Of a stretch of DNA of 29,273 nucleotides, positions 23,608 through 29,085 are shown piece by piece. The notes under the pieces were generated by a model. The model searched no databases. It had not been told where the DNA came from and worked only from the letters and a program-made list of their open reading frames with translations. The translations under genes were made by a program, and so were the position numbers. Positions within the stretch are counted from its first letter, which is position 1; every line of letters starts with the position of its first letter. Location: the IMG/VR virus record IMGVR_UViG_3300025085_000126, positions 1-29,273 of that record, one strand, 5' to 3'. This stretch comes from a virus.

Positions 23608-23661
23608 GTAAGGTTTTACTCTTACTTTATATAGTCTATTGTAAGGTTATACTCTTACTTT
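23608..23661 (-). repeat. Two tandem hairpin repeats after the tRNA cluster
   Basis: GTAAGGTTTTACTCTTAC (23608-23625) and GTAAGGTTATACTCTTAC (23641-23658) differ by one base and are 33 bases apart. Each has 5-base arms GTAAG/CTTAC around 8 bases, so each may fold. The flanks also share TTTTAAAGG. They lie between the tRNAs and the 71-residue gene on the minus-strand message, and could be processing sites, a protein target or a former tandem duplication. Confidence 0.6.
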
Positions 23662-23672
23662 GGTTTTAAAGG

Positions 23673-23746
23673 TGGACCCTACAGGACTTGAACCTGTGAC
23701 CTATCCGTTATGAGCGGAGTGCTCTGACCAACTGAGCTAAGAGTCC
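23673..23746 (-). tRNA. tRNA with CAU anticodon, probably Ile2 (AUA); Met possible
   Basis: 74 bases fold as a complete cloverleaf on the minus strand: acceptor GGACTCT with AGGGTCC, D stem GCTC/GAGC, anticodon loop CTCATAA (anticodon CAU) and T arm ACAGG/CCTGT with loop TTCAAGT. Discriminator A; CCA is not fully encoded (A, then CC, then T). The G1-C72 pair argues against initiator tRNA. CAU could be elongator Met or lysidine-modified Ile2; the sister tRNAs read AGA and UUA, and AUA is frequent here, so Ile2 is favoured by inference. Its 5' end abuts the CCA of tRNA-Leu. Confidence 0.9.
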
Positions 23747-23835
23747 TGGTAGCCGGAGTGGGACTTGAACCCACACGAACTATCCAGTTCAACAGATTTT
23801 AAGTCTGTCATGTCTACCAATTCCATCATCCGGCC
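23747..23835 (-). tRNA. tRNA-Leu (UAA), CCA encoded
   Basis: 89 bases including CCA. Acceptor GGCCGGA pairs with TCCGGCT (one G-U), the anticodon stem ACAGA/TCTGT holds loop CTTAAAA (anticodon UAA), a long variable arm GAACT/AGTTC marks class II, and the T arm is GTGGG/CCCAC. It reads UUA, the main leucine codon in AT-rich DNA. It abuts tRNAs on both sides without spacer. Confidence 0.95.
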
Positions 23836-23912
23836 TGGTGATCCCACTAGGATTTGAACCTAGAACCTACAGCTTAGAAGGCTGTTGCTCTATCCAGTTG
23901 AGCTATAGGACC
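23836..23912 (-). tRNA. tRNA-Arg (UCU), CCA encoded
   Basis: 77 bases including CCA. Acceptor GGTCCTA with TGGGATC, anticodon stem ACAGC/GCTGT with loop CTTCTAA (anticodon UCU) and T arm CTAGG/CCTAG. It reads AGA, the common arginine codon here. It is the first tRNA on the minus-strand message, six bases after the HNH gene's stop, so the cluster is probably co-transcribed with that gene. Confidence 0.95.
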
Positions 23913-23918
23913 ATAAAG

Positions 23919-24188
23919 TTATGTTCTAGAGCCTGAAAATCCTAATTCATAAGATTCTTCTGGGTGTTCTTCTATCCACATGTGACAGTTTCTGCAAACT
24001 GGTAACCATGTAGATGTATCTAAGTGATAAATACCACGACCATGCATATGATGGACATCAGTAGCTTGCACAGAACACTTATGGATCTTTGCATGACATA
24101 CTGGTTTGTCTGTTAAATACTGCCTACGCAATTTGCTGTAAGCAGTATTTAATTTAGACATTTTACTTGAGACTTTTTTGATGCTCAT
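23919..24188 (-). CDS. HNH-type zinc-finger nuclease-like protein
   Basis: An 89-residue HNH-fold protein: C31 and C38 (VCHAKIHKCSV), the core ATDVHHMHGRG (42-52) with H46/H47, then WLPVCRNCHMWIEEHP with C65, C68, H69. This order of first knuckle, 'D-V-H-H', and 'CxxCH' matches small phage HNH nucleases. The second half of the ββα-metal site appears present, so it may be active, but many such small phage proteins are of unknown role; homing is possible given the tRNA cluster next to it. ATGA overlap with the gene upstream. Confidence 0.75.
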   Translation of the reverse strand: MSIKKVSSKMSKLNTAYSKLRRQYLTDKPVCHAKIHKCSVQATDVHHMHGRGIYHLDTSTWLPVCRNCHMWIEEHPEESYELGFSGSRT

Positions 24189-24703
24189 TTTTTTAGCTGT
24201 AAATAGTTTTTAGGAAGTAAACCTAAAGACATGAATTTTAATATAACATCCTCATATGTAATACCTAAGTCTTTGAAACTCATGGTATTAGTATAATCAT
24301 CTAAAATCTCATCAGCAGGTATACTTGCCATATACTGTGCTGTTGGTGAATGCTTGAATGTTTCACTAAGATAAGCATTTATACGCTTATTACAAATAGT
24401 TTGTTTCCATGCATTGATCTCTCTTTGGCTTCTTTTCCAAACTTTAGTTATTCTACGTTTCTTGTCCCAATGTAGCTTCTTAACTTCTTCAGGTTTATAA
24501 ACCTTGAGGCCATGAAGTACACGTTTAAACAAAAAATGTTGATACGGATTTAGTTTAGTATAACTTAAAGAGTTTACTATTGATTCAGGATGTAACTGGT
24601 ATTCTGTTAATATCCCATAGTATTGGTAGCGTTCCTCTCTCTTTGAGAGTAACTCACGTTGTTGTTGTTGTTTGAGTATATTTATTTGATCTTGAGATAG
24701 CAT
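24185..24703 (-). CDS. Hypothetical basic protein
   Basis: A 172-residue, strongly basic, helical protein starting MLSQDQINILKQQQQRELLS, with a Lys/Arg-rich middle (LHWDKKRRITKVWKRSQREI) that suggests nucleic-acid binding. No family is recognised. It is the first gene of a unit leading through the HNH protein, tRNAs and the SF2 helicase. Confidence 0.7.
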   Translation of the reverse strand: MLSQDQINILKQQQQRELLSKREERYQYYGILTEYQLHPESIVNSLSYTKLNPYQHFLFKRVLHGLKVYKPEEVKKLHWDKKRRITKVWKRSQREINAWKQTICNKRINAYLSETFKHSPTAQYMASIPADEILDDYTNTMSFKDLGITYEDVILKFMSLGLLPKNYLQLKK

Positions 24704-24747
24704 AATGATTTAGTTGTTATTGATTAAGTAAAGTGATTAAAGTATTA

Positions 24748-24785
24748 AGCCTGCATAGAAATTAACTAAAATCTCTACACAGGCT
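24748..24785 (-). other. Hairpin in the gap downstream of the 202-aa gene
   Basis: AGCCTG (24748-24753) and CAGGCT (24780-24785) are perfect arms around 26 bases, with a possible inner TAGA/TCTA pair. It lies after the stop at 24809 on the minus strand. A T-rich but not pure-T stretch follows, so it is a weak terminator or an attenuator of the next unit. Confidence 0.4.
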
Positions 24786-24808
24786 CTCTACATATTTAGA
24801 AAACTATA

Positions 24809-25417
24809 TTATAGTTCAAAAGTCTCTTCTACGAGTTCTTCTGTTTCTTCACTTACTTCATCAGTAACTTCATCATTGCTTTCTTCTAAGTCATCAACAT
24901 CATCTACTGTAGAGTTATCAAAGCCTTCTGATTTAATATCAAATGCTTCTTCTACACTAGCAGCTGGTACACCTATACTGTTAGACTTAGTATTACTAGT
25001 TCCATTAGCATCTTTGATGTCTTCACCATTTGTATGAGCTAATAATACGTCTTGTGCTGTAGTATCAGCTACAAAAAACGTTTTCCTATAAATAGGTTGA
25101 CCATCAACACAACATATGATACCTGTATCACCTGCGTATTTATAATCTCTATCTGGATCATTACTATTGAATGGTTCCAATTGCTCTTTAATAATGATTT
25201 TACCTGCTAACTCACTGTTTGCTTTAAAATCTAATGATTGTAAGTCTTCTAACTTACCATGTAATAGAGTTGATACTTTAGATCTTTTGACCCAACCTCC
25301 ATTACCAAAGGTTACTCTGTCTTGTTGTAATCTGATGTACCCATACTCTGAGTTGTTGTTTGATTGACGGATAACATTGCCCATGTCATCAGCTAAGATA
25401 ATTACTTGCTTTTGCAT
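24809..25417 (-). CDS. Hypothetical phage protein with long acidic tail
   Basis: A 202-residue protein. Residues 1-125 form a beta-rich domain (MQKQVIILADDMGNVIRQSN, later GGWVKRSKVSTLLHGKLEDL and GTGIICCVDG-like turns, then PIYRKTFFVADTTAQD). The last ~50 residues are a disordered, highly acidic D/E tail ending ETEELVEETFEL. Similar two-part proteins occur in gut phages as hypotheticals, as I remember them. The tail could mimic DNA or bind a basic partner, as in SSB-like or DNA-mimic proteins; this is inference. Confidence 0.72.
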   Translation of the reverse strand: MQKQVIILADDMGNVIRQSNNNSEYGYIRLQQDRVTFGNGGWVKRSKVSTLLHGKLEDLQSLDFKANSELAGKIIIKEQLEPFNSNDPDRDYKYAGDTGIICCVDGQPIYRKTFFVADTTAQDVLLAHTNGEDIKDANGTSNTKSNSIGVPAASVEEAFDIKSEGFDNSTVDDVDDLEESNDEVTDEVSEETEELVEETFEL

Positions 25418-25458
25418 TTTTTTGAAATTTAATAAATTAATAATTGTTTTGTTGATGA

Positions 25459-25728
25459 CTACACGTCATCTGAATGAAAATATGGATCATCTAGCTTTTC
25501 ATAAGCTTCCAGTTCATCTAATGCTTTCTCATACTCTTCTATGAACTCTGGTTCATCTTGTACGGAAGGCACTTGTTTACCTGAAAACCTATTATAAAAC
25601 GGATTGACCACTTCTTTGGTGTATGCTGAACTTAAACCATTAAGGTCCTGTACTTCTTCATCAGTTAATGAGAGGTATTGCTCTACTGAGCATTCAATTA
25701 TACGTCCATTGGGCAGTTGTACTATCAT
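25459..25728 (-). CDS. Small acidic hypothetical protein
   Basis: An 89-residue protein from ATG 25728 (MIVQLPNGRIIECSVEQYLS); a TTG four codons upstream would fall inside the TATCTTTG box, so ATG is preferred. The C-terminal half is very acidic (EPEFIEEYEKALDELEAYEK). Its stop codon lies in a small dyad, GATGAC/GTCATC (25454-25470). No function is recognised. Confidence 0.65.
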   Translation of the reverse strand: MIVQLPNGRIIECSVEQYLSLTDEEVQDLNGLSSAYTKEVVNPFYNRFSGKQVPSVQDEPEFIEEYEKALDELEAYEKLDDPYFHSDDV

Positions 25729-25737
25729 ATCTGTAAA

Positions 25738-25745
25738 CAAAGATA
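25738..25745 (-). promoter_or_regulatory. Possible -7 promoter box for the 89-aa gene
   Basis: TATCTTTG on the minus strand, nine bases before ATG 25728. No clear -33 TTG is at standard spacing. If used, the transcript has a very short leader or none. Confidence 0.35.
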
Positions 25746-25827
25746 AAAATATAACTAACCCTGGCTCACTAATTTTAAGGAATTAATGTCTAAGATCAAA
25801 AATAAATTGCATATATATAGCTATCAC

Positions 25828-26079
25828 TTATATGATAACCAACTTGCCCTTTACTCTTTTTATGTAATTGTGCTCTCTCAGCTCTTTTAATAGTTTAAAT
25901 ATGTACCTTTGGGATACATCTGCTGAGTCAGCTAATGTTGAAGCAGACGGATATGCTTCACGGTTTTTATCTGCATAGCACGCTATGAGACTATATAACC
26001 CTTTTGCTTGTATAGACAAACTTGGATCTGACAATACTTTGTATTTGACTATCCCAAACCTATCTGATTTCTTGGACAT
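25828..26079 (-). CDS. Winged-helix DNA-binding protein (HTH_36-like)
   Basis: An 83-residue protein: FGIVKYKVLSDPSLSIQAKG, YSLIACYADKNREAYPSAST then LADSADVSQRYIFKLLKELR and a wing HNYIKRVKGKLVII. This is the pattern of HTH_36 / replication-initiator-type winged helices ('Ls..AKglY..l..ya......PS...LA...g.s.r.i...l..L...g.I'). It could be a small regulator of phage genes or an origin-binding protein; no dimerisation domain is present. It overlaps the gene upstream by 20 bases. Confidence 0.8.
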   Translation of the reverse strand: MSKKSDRFGIVKYKVLSDPSLSIQAKGLYSLIACYADKNREAYPSASTLADSADVSQRYIFKLLKELREHNYIKRVKGKLVII

Positions 26080-26272
26080 GGTCTTTTAAAAGCATTAGCA
26101 TGGCCATAGATTCACTTTCTTCTTTAGCAAGTTCATCACTGTTCATACCATACTTGTCATTCATATATCTCCCAAAGGATATATTCTTGCCATTAGCGTC
26201 TTTTAAAGCATTGTCTAATAGTTTCCAAGATGCTTGTTCACTATGTAATAAAGCCATTGATATTTTTGCCAT
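26060..26272 (-). CDS. Small hypothetical protein
   Basis: A 70-residue, helical, slightly acidic protein: MAKISMALLHSEQASWKLLD, with KNISFGRYMNDKYGMNSDEL in the middle. No family is recognised. It lies two bases after the 185-residue gene and overlaps the winged-helix gene, so the three share a message. Confidence 0.6.
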   Translation of the reverse strand: MAKISMALLHSEQASWKLLDNALKDANGKNISFGRYMNDKYGMNSDELAKEESESMAMLMLLKDHVQEIR

Positions 26273-26274
26273 AA

Positions 26275-26832
26275 CTATTCTTTTATAGTATTATCTTCTG
26301 TTTGCTCTACATTCATAAATAAATCAGCTTGATGTATAGGCTCAGAATCTGTAGCCAATATATCAAAATATTTAATATCATCAACAGATACAGCTATTAA
26401 TTCTAATGGTGAACAAGAGTGCTCATACATTTCCAATTGCTTTTCTTTATTATGATACATAAATTCTATCTTAATGCTACTATAGAAAGGATTAAATGGT
26501 TCTGATCCCCATGAAGTATCACCTATAACTTTTGCATATACCATACCATGGCCTGCATAAAGACCCATATCTTGCAATATGTCTTCTTCATACTTGTCTG
26601 ATCTATGATAAGATGGTGGTATTAGTTTTACATAACCATTTAGTGTCACTGGTTTATATACTTCTTCTATAAGACTTAAGTGTACTATAGATTCTTTTGC
26701 AGTGTCATTAAGATTATCCATAAGGATCTTAAACATGTGTTCATAGTTCTGCGGTTCTTTTGATTTGATAGAGATAGCATTACTTAGAATGTTCTCCATC
26801 ACTTTTTCTGAAATTTTAAATTGATTTGCCAT
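26275..26832 (-). CDS. Hypothetical protein
   Basis: A 185-residue soluble protein, starting MANQFKISEKVMENILSNAI, with a helical first third and a beta-rich middle (YVKLIPPSYHRSDKYEED, GHGMVYAKVIGDTSWGSE). The C-terminus is acidic and polar. No function is recognised. Its leader holds the pyrimidine-rich motif (minus strand) at 26864-26884 and the hairpin at 26891-26929, so it heads a unit with possible special control. Confidence 0.7.
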   Translation of the reverse strand: MANQFKISEKVMENILSNAISIKSKEPQNYEHMFKILMDNLNDTAKESIVHLSLIEEVYKPVTLNGYVKLIPPSYHRSDKYEEDILQDMGLYAGHGMVYAKVIGDTSWGSEPFNPFYSSIKIEFMYHNKEKQLEMYEHSCSPLELIAVSVDDIKYFDILATDSEPIHQADLFMNVEQTEDNTIKE

Positions 26833-26863
26833 TGTTTATTATTATTTTAAGGTTTGACGAATG

Positions 26864-26884
26864 AGAGGTAGGGAGCAGTGAGTA
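26864..26884 (-). promoter_or_regulatory. Purine/pyrimidine-biased leader motif, copy 1
   Basis: GAGGTAGGGAGCAGTGAGTAT (plus strand) lies 31-51 bases upstream of the minus-strand ATG 26832. A near copy, GAGGAAGGAAGCAGTGAATAT, lies at 28961-28981 in the leader of another gene. Strong strand bias in otherwise AT-rich DNA suggests a protein-binding or promoter-associated site. Confidence 0.45.
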
Positions 26885-26890
26885 TGATAT

Positions 26891-26929
26891 GCAACAGCTA
26901 CATGATATAAATCACGTATATGCTGTTGC
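26891..26929. other. Imperfect long hairpin in intergenic region
   Basis: GCAACAGC (26891-26898) and GCTGTTGC (26922-26929) are perfect arms; inside, TAC-A-TGAT pairs with ATCA-C-GTA around ATAA, with a 3-base bulge. The total is ~15 pairs. It could be a leader structure of the minus-strand gene, a small RNA, or a DNA site. The remaining ~95 bases up to 27028 hold AT-rich sequence with a TATATTATATATA stretch and the 14-base dyad at 27018-27031. Confidence 0.5.
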
Positions 26930-27017
26930 TATCAAGGGTCATCACTTACATAACCAATCTCAAGGCCTAACTATAGTAGTATATATTATATATAAATATC
27001 TACTGGTACTGTTTGTA

Positions 27018-27031
27018 TGAACCGTGGTTCA
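27018..27031. other. Dyad TGAACC-GT-GGTTCA at a gene end
   Basis: Perfect 6-base arms separated by two bases, overlapping the stop codon of the gene at 27029. On the plus strand it is followed by CTTTTTTTC, so it could act as a weak terminator for transcription in that direction, or as an operator. A 12-base string just before it, TACTGTTTGTAT (27007-27018), recurs at 28467-28478. Confidence 0.35.
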
Positions 27032-27358
27032 CTTTTTTTCTATACTAAACTCAAATGATACGAAAGGTATGAGTAATAACCATGATACTCTATGTTTTAT
27101 ATCTGGATCTACACCAAAGGCAAATCCAAATATAGGTATAAACTCTACCTTGACGTTAGGGAACATCTTTATCTTTGACATAAAGACGAGGTACATAACT
27201 GAGTTTGCTACAACAACTACACCTAGTAAGGTAATAGTTGTTAGCATAAATGTGTCTACATCATAATTTGTTACAAAATTATATGTACCTATTACGAATG
27301 CTAGTGGTAATACCACAACGTATAGGATTTTTACTAATGATCTGATGAATGATTTCAT
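27029..27358 (-). CDS. Membrane protein, two to three hydrophobic segments
   Basis: A 109-residue protein from ATG 27358 (MKSFIRSLVKILYVVVLPLA). Hydrophobic stretches at ~10-25, ~36-58 (FMLTTITLLGVVVVANSVMY region) and ~74-84 (VEFIPIFGFAFG), with a charged C-terminus ending EKK. A longer ORF from 27394 would overlap the lipoprotein gene at 27382 and skip the AATT leader, so 27358 is preferred. The agtgatta leader motif lies 14 bases upstream. No family is recognised. Confidence 0.7.
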   Translation of the reverse strand: MKSFIRSLVKILYVVVLPLAFVIGTYNFVTNYDVDTFMLTTITLLGVVVVANSVMYLVFMSKIKMFPNVKVEFIPIFGFAFGVDPDIKHRVSWLLLIPFVSFEFSIEKK

Positions 27359-27381
27359 AATTTGATTTATTAAGTGATTAA

Positions 27382-27552
27382 TTAACGACCCCATTTGGAT
27401 CTTTTGTGTTTCTTATTTGGTTTCCAGTAGTTTTTTTTGGCCCATGCTTTCTTTGATTTAGATGTCTTACATCCACGAGATGATCCACAAGACTGAAGTA
27501 CTGGTCCTCCTATAAATAGGAGTAACATTAAATAAAGGATTTTCTTTTTCAT
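27382..27552 (-). CDS. 56-residue basic lipoprotein
   Basis: ATG 27552 overlaps the stop of the previous gene as ATGA. The N-terminus is a lipoprotein signal peptide: KKK, a hydrophobic core (ILYLMLLLFIGGPVL) and lipobox LQSC with Cys22. The mature part is short and very basic (KTSKSKKAWAKKNYWKPN, then KKHKRSKWGR) with a second cysteine at residue 28. A lipid-anchored cationic peptide would bind surface or periplasmic polyanions. Missed by length cut-offs, but coupling and signal are convincing. Confidence 0.72.
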   Translation of the reverse strand: MKKKILYLMLLLFIGGPVLQSCGSSRGCKTSKSKKAWAKKNYWKPNKKHKRSKWGR

Positions 27553-27908
27553 AATTTTGCTATTGAAGATTGAACTGTTATTACTACGTATTGTTGACCA
27601 TTATTGATAAGTCTATTATCAAAGAGATAATATAAATCATCTCCTACATACTCTGGTTGTCCATTTGCTCCTGGTACATACCATGGTTTAACTATATATA
27701 CATAGTCATAGTCTGAAGATGTAGGTAACAATGGATAACATTGATTGGTAGGCCAAGCTACATTGTAGTCAACTAATTCTACTTCAGTATCATACTGATA
27801 AATTATGTTAGTACATTGTATTTGTTCTGGTTCAGTAATTTCTAATTCCTCTTTCTGACAAGAGGTGAATGCTAAGGTTAGGCATAAGCCTATGAATAAA
27901 TGTTTCAT
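27549..27908 (-). CDS. Surface lipoprotein candidate with LES-like motif
   Basis: A 119-residue lipoprotein: signal peptide MKHLFIGLCLTLAFTSC with lipobox FTSC (Cys17), then QKEELE directly after the cysteine. In Bacteroidota, acidic motifs of this type next to the lipid cysteine (for example QKDDE) act as lipoprotein export signals that send proteins to the outside of the outer membrane. The mature domain (~100 residues, beta-rich, Tyr/Pro/Asp-rich, extra cysteines C32 and C57) is not recognised. Phage-encoded surface lipoproteins can block receptors against superinfection; that role is inference. The agtgatta leader motif lies 15 bases upstream of ATG 27908. Confidence 0.78.
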   Translation of the reverse strand: MKHLFIGLCLTLAFTSCQKEELEITEPEQIQCTNIIYQYDTEVELVDYNVAWPTNQCYPLLPTSSDYDYVYIVKPWYVPGANGQPEYVGDDLYYLFDNRLINNGQQYVVITVQSSIAKL

Positions 27909-27923
27909 GATGGTTTTTATTTA

Positions 27924-27931
27924 AGTGATTA
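27924..27931 (-). promoter_or_regulatory. Leader motif TAATCACT, one of three at a fixed distance
   Basis: TAATCACT (minus strand) lies 15 bases before ATG 27908. The same eight bases lie 14 bases before ATG 27358 (27380-27373) and 14 bases before ATG 28133 (28155-28148). The fixed distance in three neighbouring genes suggests a ribosome-recruiting or leader-binding signal. Confidence 0.45.
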
Positions 27932-27932
27932 A

Positions 27933-28133
27933 TTATATACGATGATAGTAATCATCTGCTACGATGACTGCTGGTATCCAACCAATGAGTAACATAGTAA
28001 ATATGGTTGCTCCATGGCTAAATGATTGTTTAAATGTAATAATATCTGTTAGATACCATACGATAGTATTGACGATTAATAAAGTGATTACGAATGTGGT
28101 TATGCATACAAGCATAGTTTTAGTCTTTAACAT
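27933..28133 (-). CDS. Small two-pass membrane protein
   Basis: A 66-residue protein with two hydrophobic segments, TMLVCITTFVITLLIVNTIV (~6-25) and FTMLLIGWIPAVIVA (~45-59), ending in DDYYHRI. A basic start and short polar loop (KQSFSHG) suggest both ends are cytoplasmic. No family is recognised. It starts the membrane/lipoprotein group and carries the same leader motif as the next two starts. Confidence 0.7.
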   Translation of the reverse strand: MLKTKTMLVCITTFVITLLIVNTIVWYLTDIITFKQSFSHGATIFTMLLIGWIPAVIVADDYYHRI

Positions 28134-28557
28134 AATGATTTAGTATTAGTGATTAGTAAATAACTTAGAGTGCTTATCCATCTTATGTTGACTAGCTATA
28201 CATGTATCTCATGCTTTAGTTGTCCAATGGCTGACACTATCTCAGAATAGTCAGTGGTATTGCTTGACTCATATCTCTAAGCTTTTGATTACAATATTCC
28301 GGGTACTATGTCTATTATCCTATAGAGGAAGAGACAAACATTACCCATGTAGTATTGTTGAGTGTAATTGTTACTCTTGTAGTAGTGTTAGCTATATTAA
28401 TATATTAATGTGCTATGGAAGTTATGATAGTGGTAAAAGGTGGTATATTGTGGGTATGTGATGTCATACTGTTTGTATAACACACATTAATGCACAAAAA
28501 ATAAAAAGATTAACCAGCTTTTACACTGATTAATCAATTTATCTACGGTTTACTAAA
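28134..28557. other. 424-bp non-coding region
   Basis: No convincing gene on either strand; minus-strand ORFs are under 25 codons and a plus-strand 65-codon ORF at 28264-28461 lacks the leader and composition of real genes here. It contains a bulged hairpin CTGAC-AC-TAT/ATA-GTCAG (28231-28254), a perfect 14-base palindrome ATTAATATATTAAT (28396-28409), GTATG/CATAC arms near 28454-28469, the TACTGTTTGTAT string (28467-28478) and, at its end, a terminator. Such density of dyads suggests promoters, a small RNA or a replication site. Confidence 0.5.
28495..28535 (-). terminator. Strong rho-independent terminator
   Basis: On the minus strand GATTAATCAG (28535-28526) pairs with CTGGTTAATC (28517-28508, one G-U) around 8 bases, followed by TTTTTATTTTTTG. 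It lies 22 bases after the stop of the gene at 28558 and isolates it from the membrane-gene group. Confidence 0.85.
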
Positions 28558-28893
28558 CTAAACTGCCTCTACCCATCTCAAATCTGTTTCTTCTCCAGTT
28601 GATAGGTTCATTACTGGATTATCAGACAATCTAAAGCCAGGCATCTTATCACCTCTGTTTAGTTTGCTCTGTAATTGTTTTATTGTAGGATGATCTGCCT
28701 TCATTACTTGACCTGTCTCTGGGTCCATTAGGCTTAACACACCAAAGCTAATGTTGGTCTGCTTTCTACTTGCCACTTTTAAACCGGCTATAGTAGTTTC
28801 AGATTGTACCATTGGCACATCTGATACAATAAGTGTTGCACTGTTAGTATTCTGATTGATACTAAATTTTCTAAAATAAACTGCTGTTTGCAT
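28558..28893 (-). CDS. Hypothetical protein, duplicated family, copy 1
   Basis: A 111-residue protein starting MQTAVYFRKFSINQNTNSAT, a beta-rich first half (LIVSDVPMVQSETTIAGLKV) and a C-terminal half LSLMDPETGQVMKADHPTIK, FRLSDNPVMNLSTGEETD. That half is strongly similar to the end of the gene at 29086. Monocistronic: a long leader above and a strong terminator below, typical of highly expressed early genes. Function is unknown. Confidence 0.75.
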   Translation of the reverse strand: MQTAVYFRKFSINQNTNSATLIVSDVPMVQSETTIAGLKVASRKQTNISFGVLSLMDPETGQVMKADHPTIKQLQSKLNRGDKMPGFRLSDNPVMNLSTGEETDLRWVEAV

Positions 28894-28946
28894 AATAAAT
28901 GTATTTAATGAATAATTATTTTGTGTATAAATGTATACGTATTATA

Positions 28947-28981
28947 GGTGGGGAGAAGTGAAGAGGAAGGAAGCAGTGAAT
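28947..28981 (-). promoter_or_regulatory. Purine/pyrimidine-biased leader motif, copy 2 with partial tandem
   Basis: GGTGGGGAGAAGTGAAGAGG (28947-28966) and the adjoining GAGGAAGGAAGCAGTGAATAT (28961-28981) are two related units; the second matches the motif at 26864-26884 at 18 of 21 positions. Located 54-88 bases before ATG 28893 on the minus strand. Confidence 0.45.
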
Positions 28982-28984
28982 ATA

Positions 28985-29019
28985 TACAATAGGATTGTAT
29001 GGTCTATAGCAATAGGATT
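28985..29019. repeat. Short direct repeat CAATAGGATT and small dyad
   Basis: CAATAGGATT occurs at 28987-28996 and 29010-29019 (23-base period). The first copy lies in a dyad TACAAT-AGG-ATTGTA (28985-28999). Together with the neighbouring motif it suggests an operator or promoter region for the gene at 28558. Confidence 0.4.
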
Positions 29020-29044
29020 TGAAATGTATACCCTAAAGCAGTAG

Positions 29045-29073
29045 AAAAAAAAAGGTGTGCTGTTACACACACC
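29045..29073 (-). terminator. Strong rho-independent terminator
   Basis: On the minus strand GGTGTG (29073-29068) pairs with CACACC (29059-29054) around 8 bases and is followed by nine T (29053-29045). It lies 13 bases after the stop of the partial gene at the right edge. Confidence 0.85.
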
Positions 29074-29085
29074 CCTTGTTCCTGA

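Noticed and set aside
27029-27394. Longer membrane-protein start at 27394
   Set aside because: It would run through the leader motif and overlap the lipoprotein gene ending at 27382; ATG 27358 fits better.
28264-28461. Plus-strand 65-codon ORF, Cys-rich
   Set aside because: Odd composition, no A/T-rich leader or coupling, against local gene direction, and lies in a dyad-rich non-coding gap.
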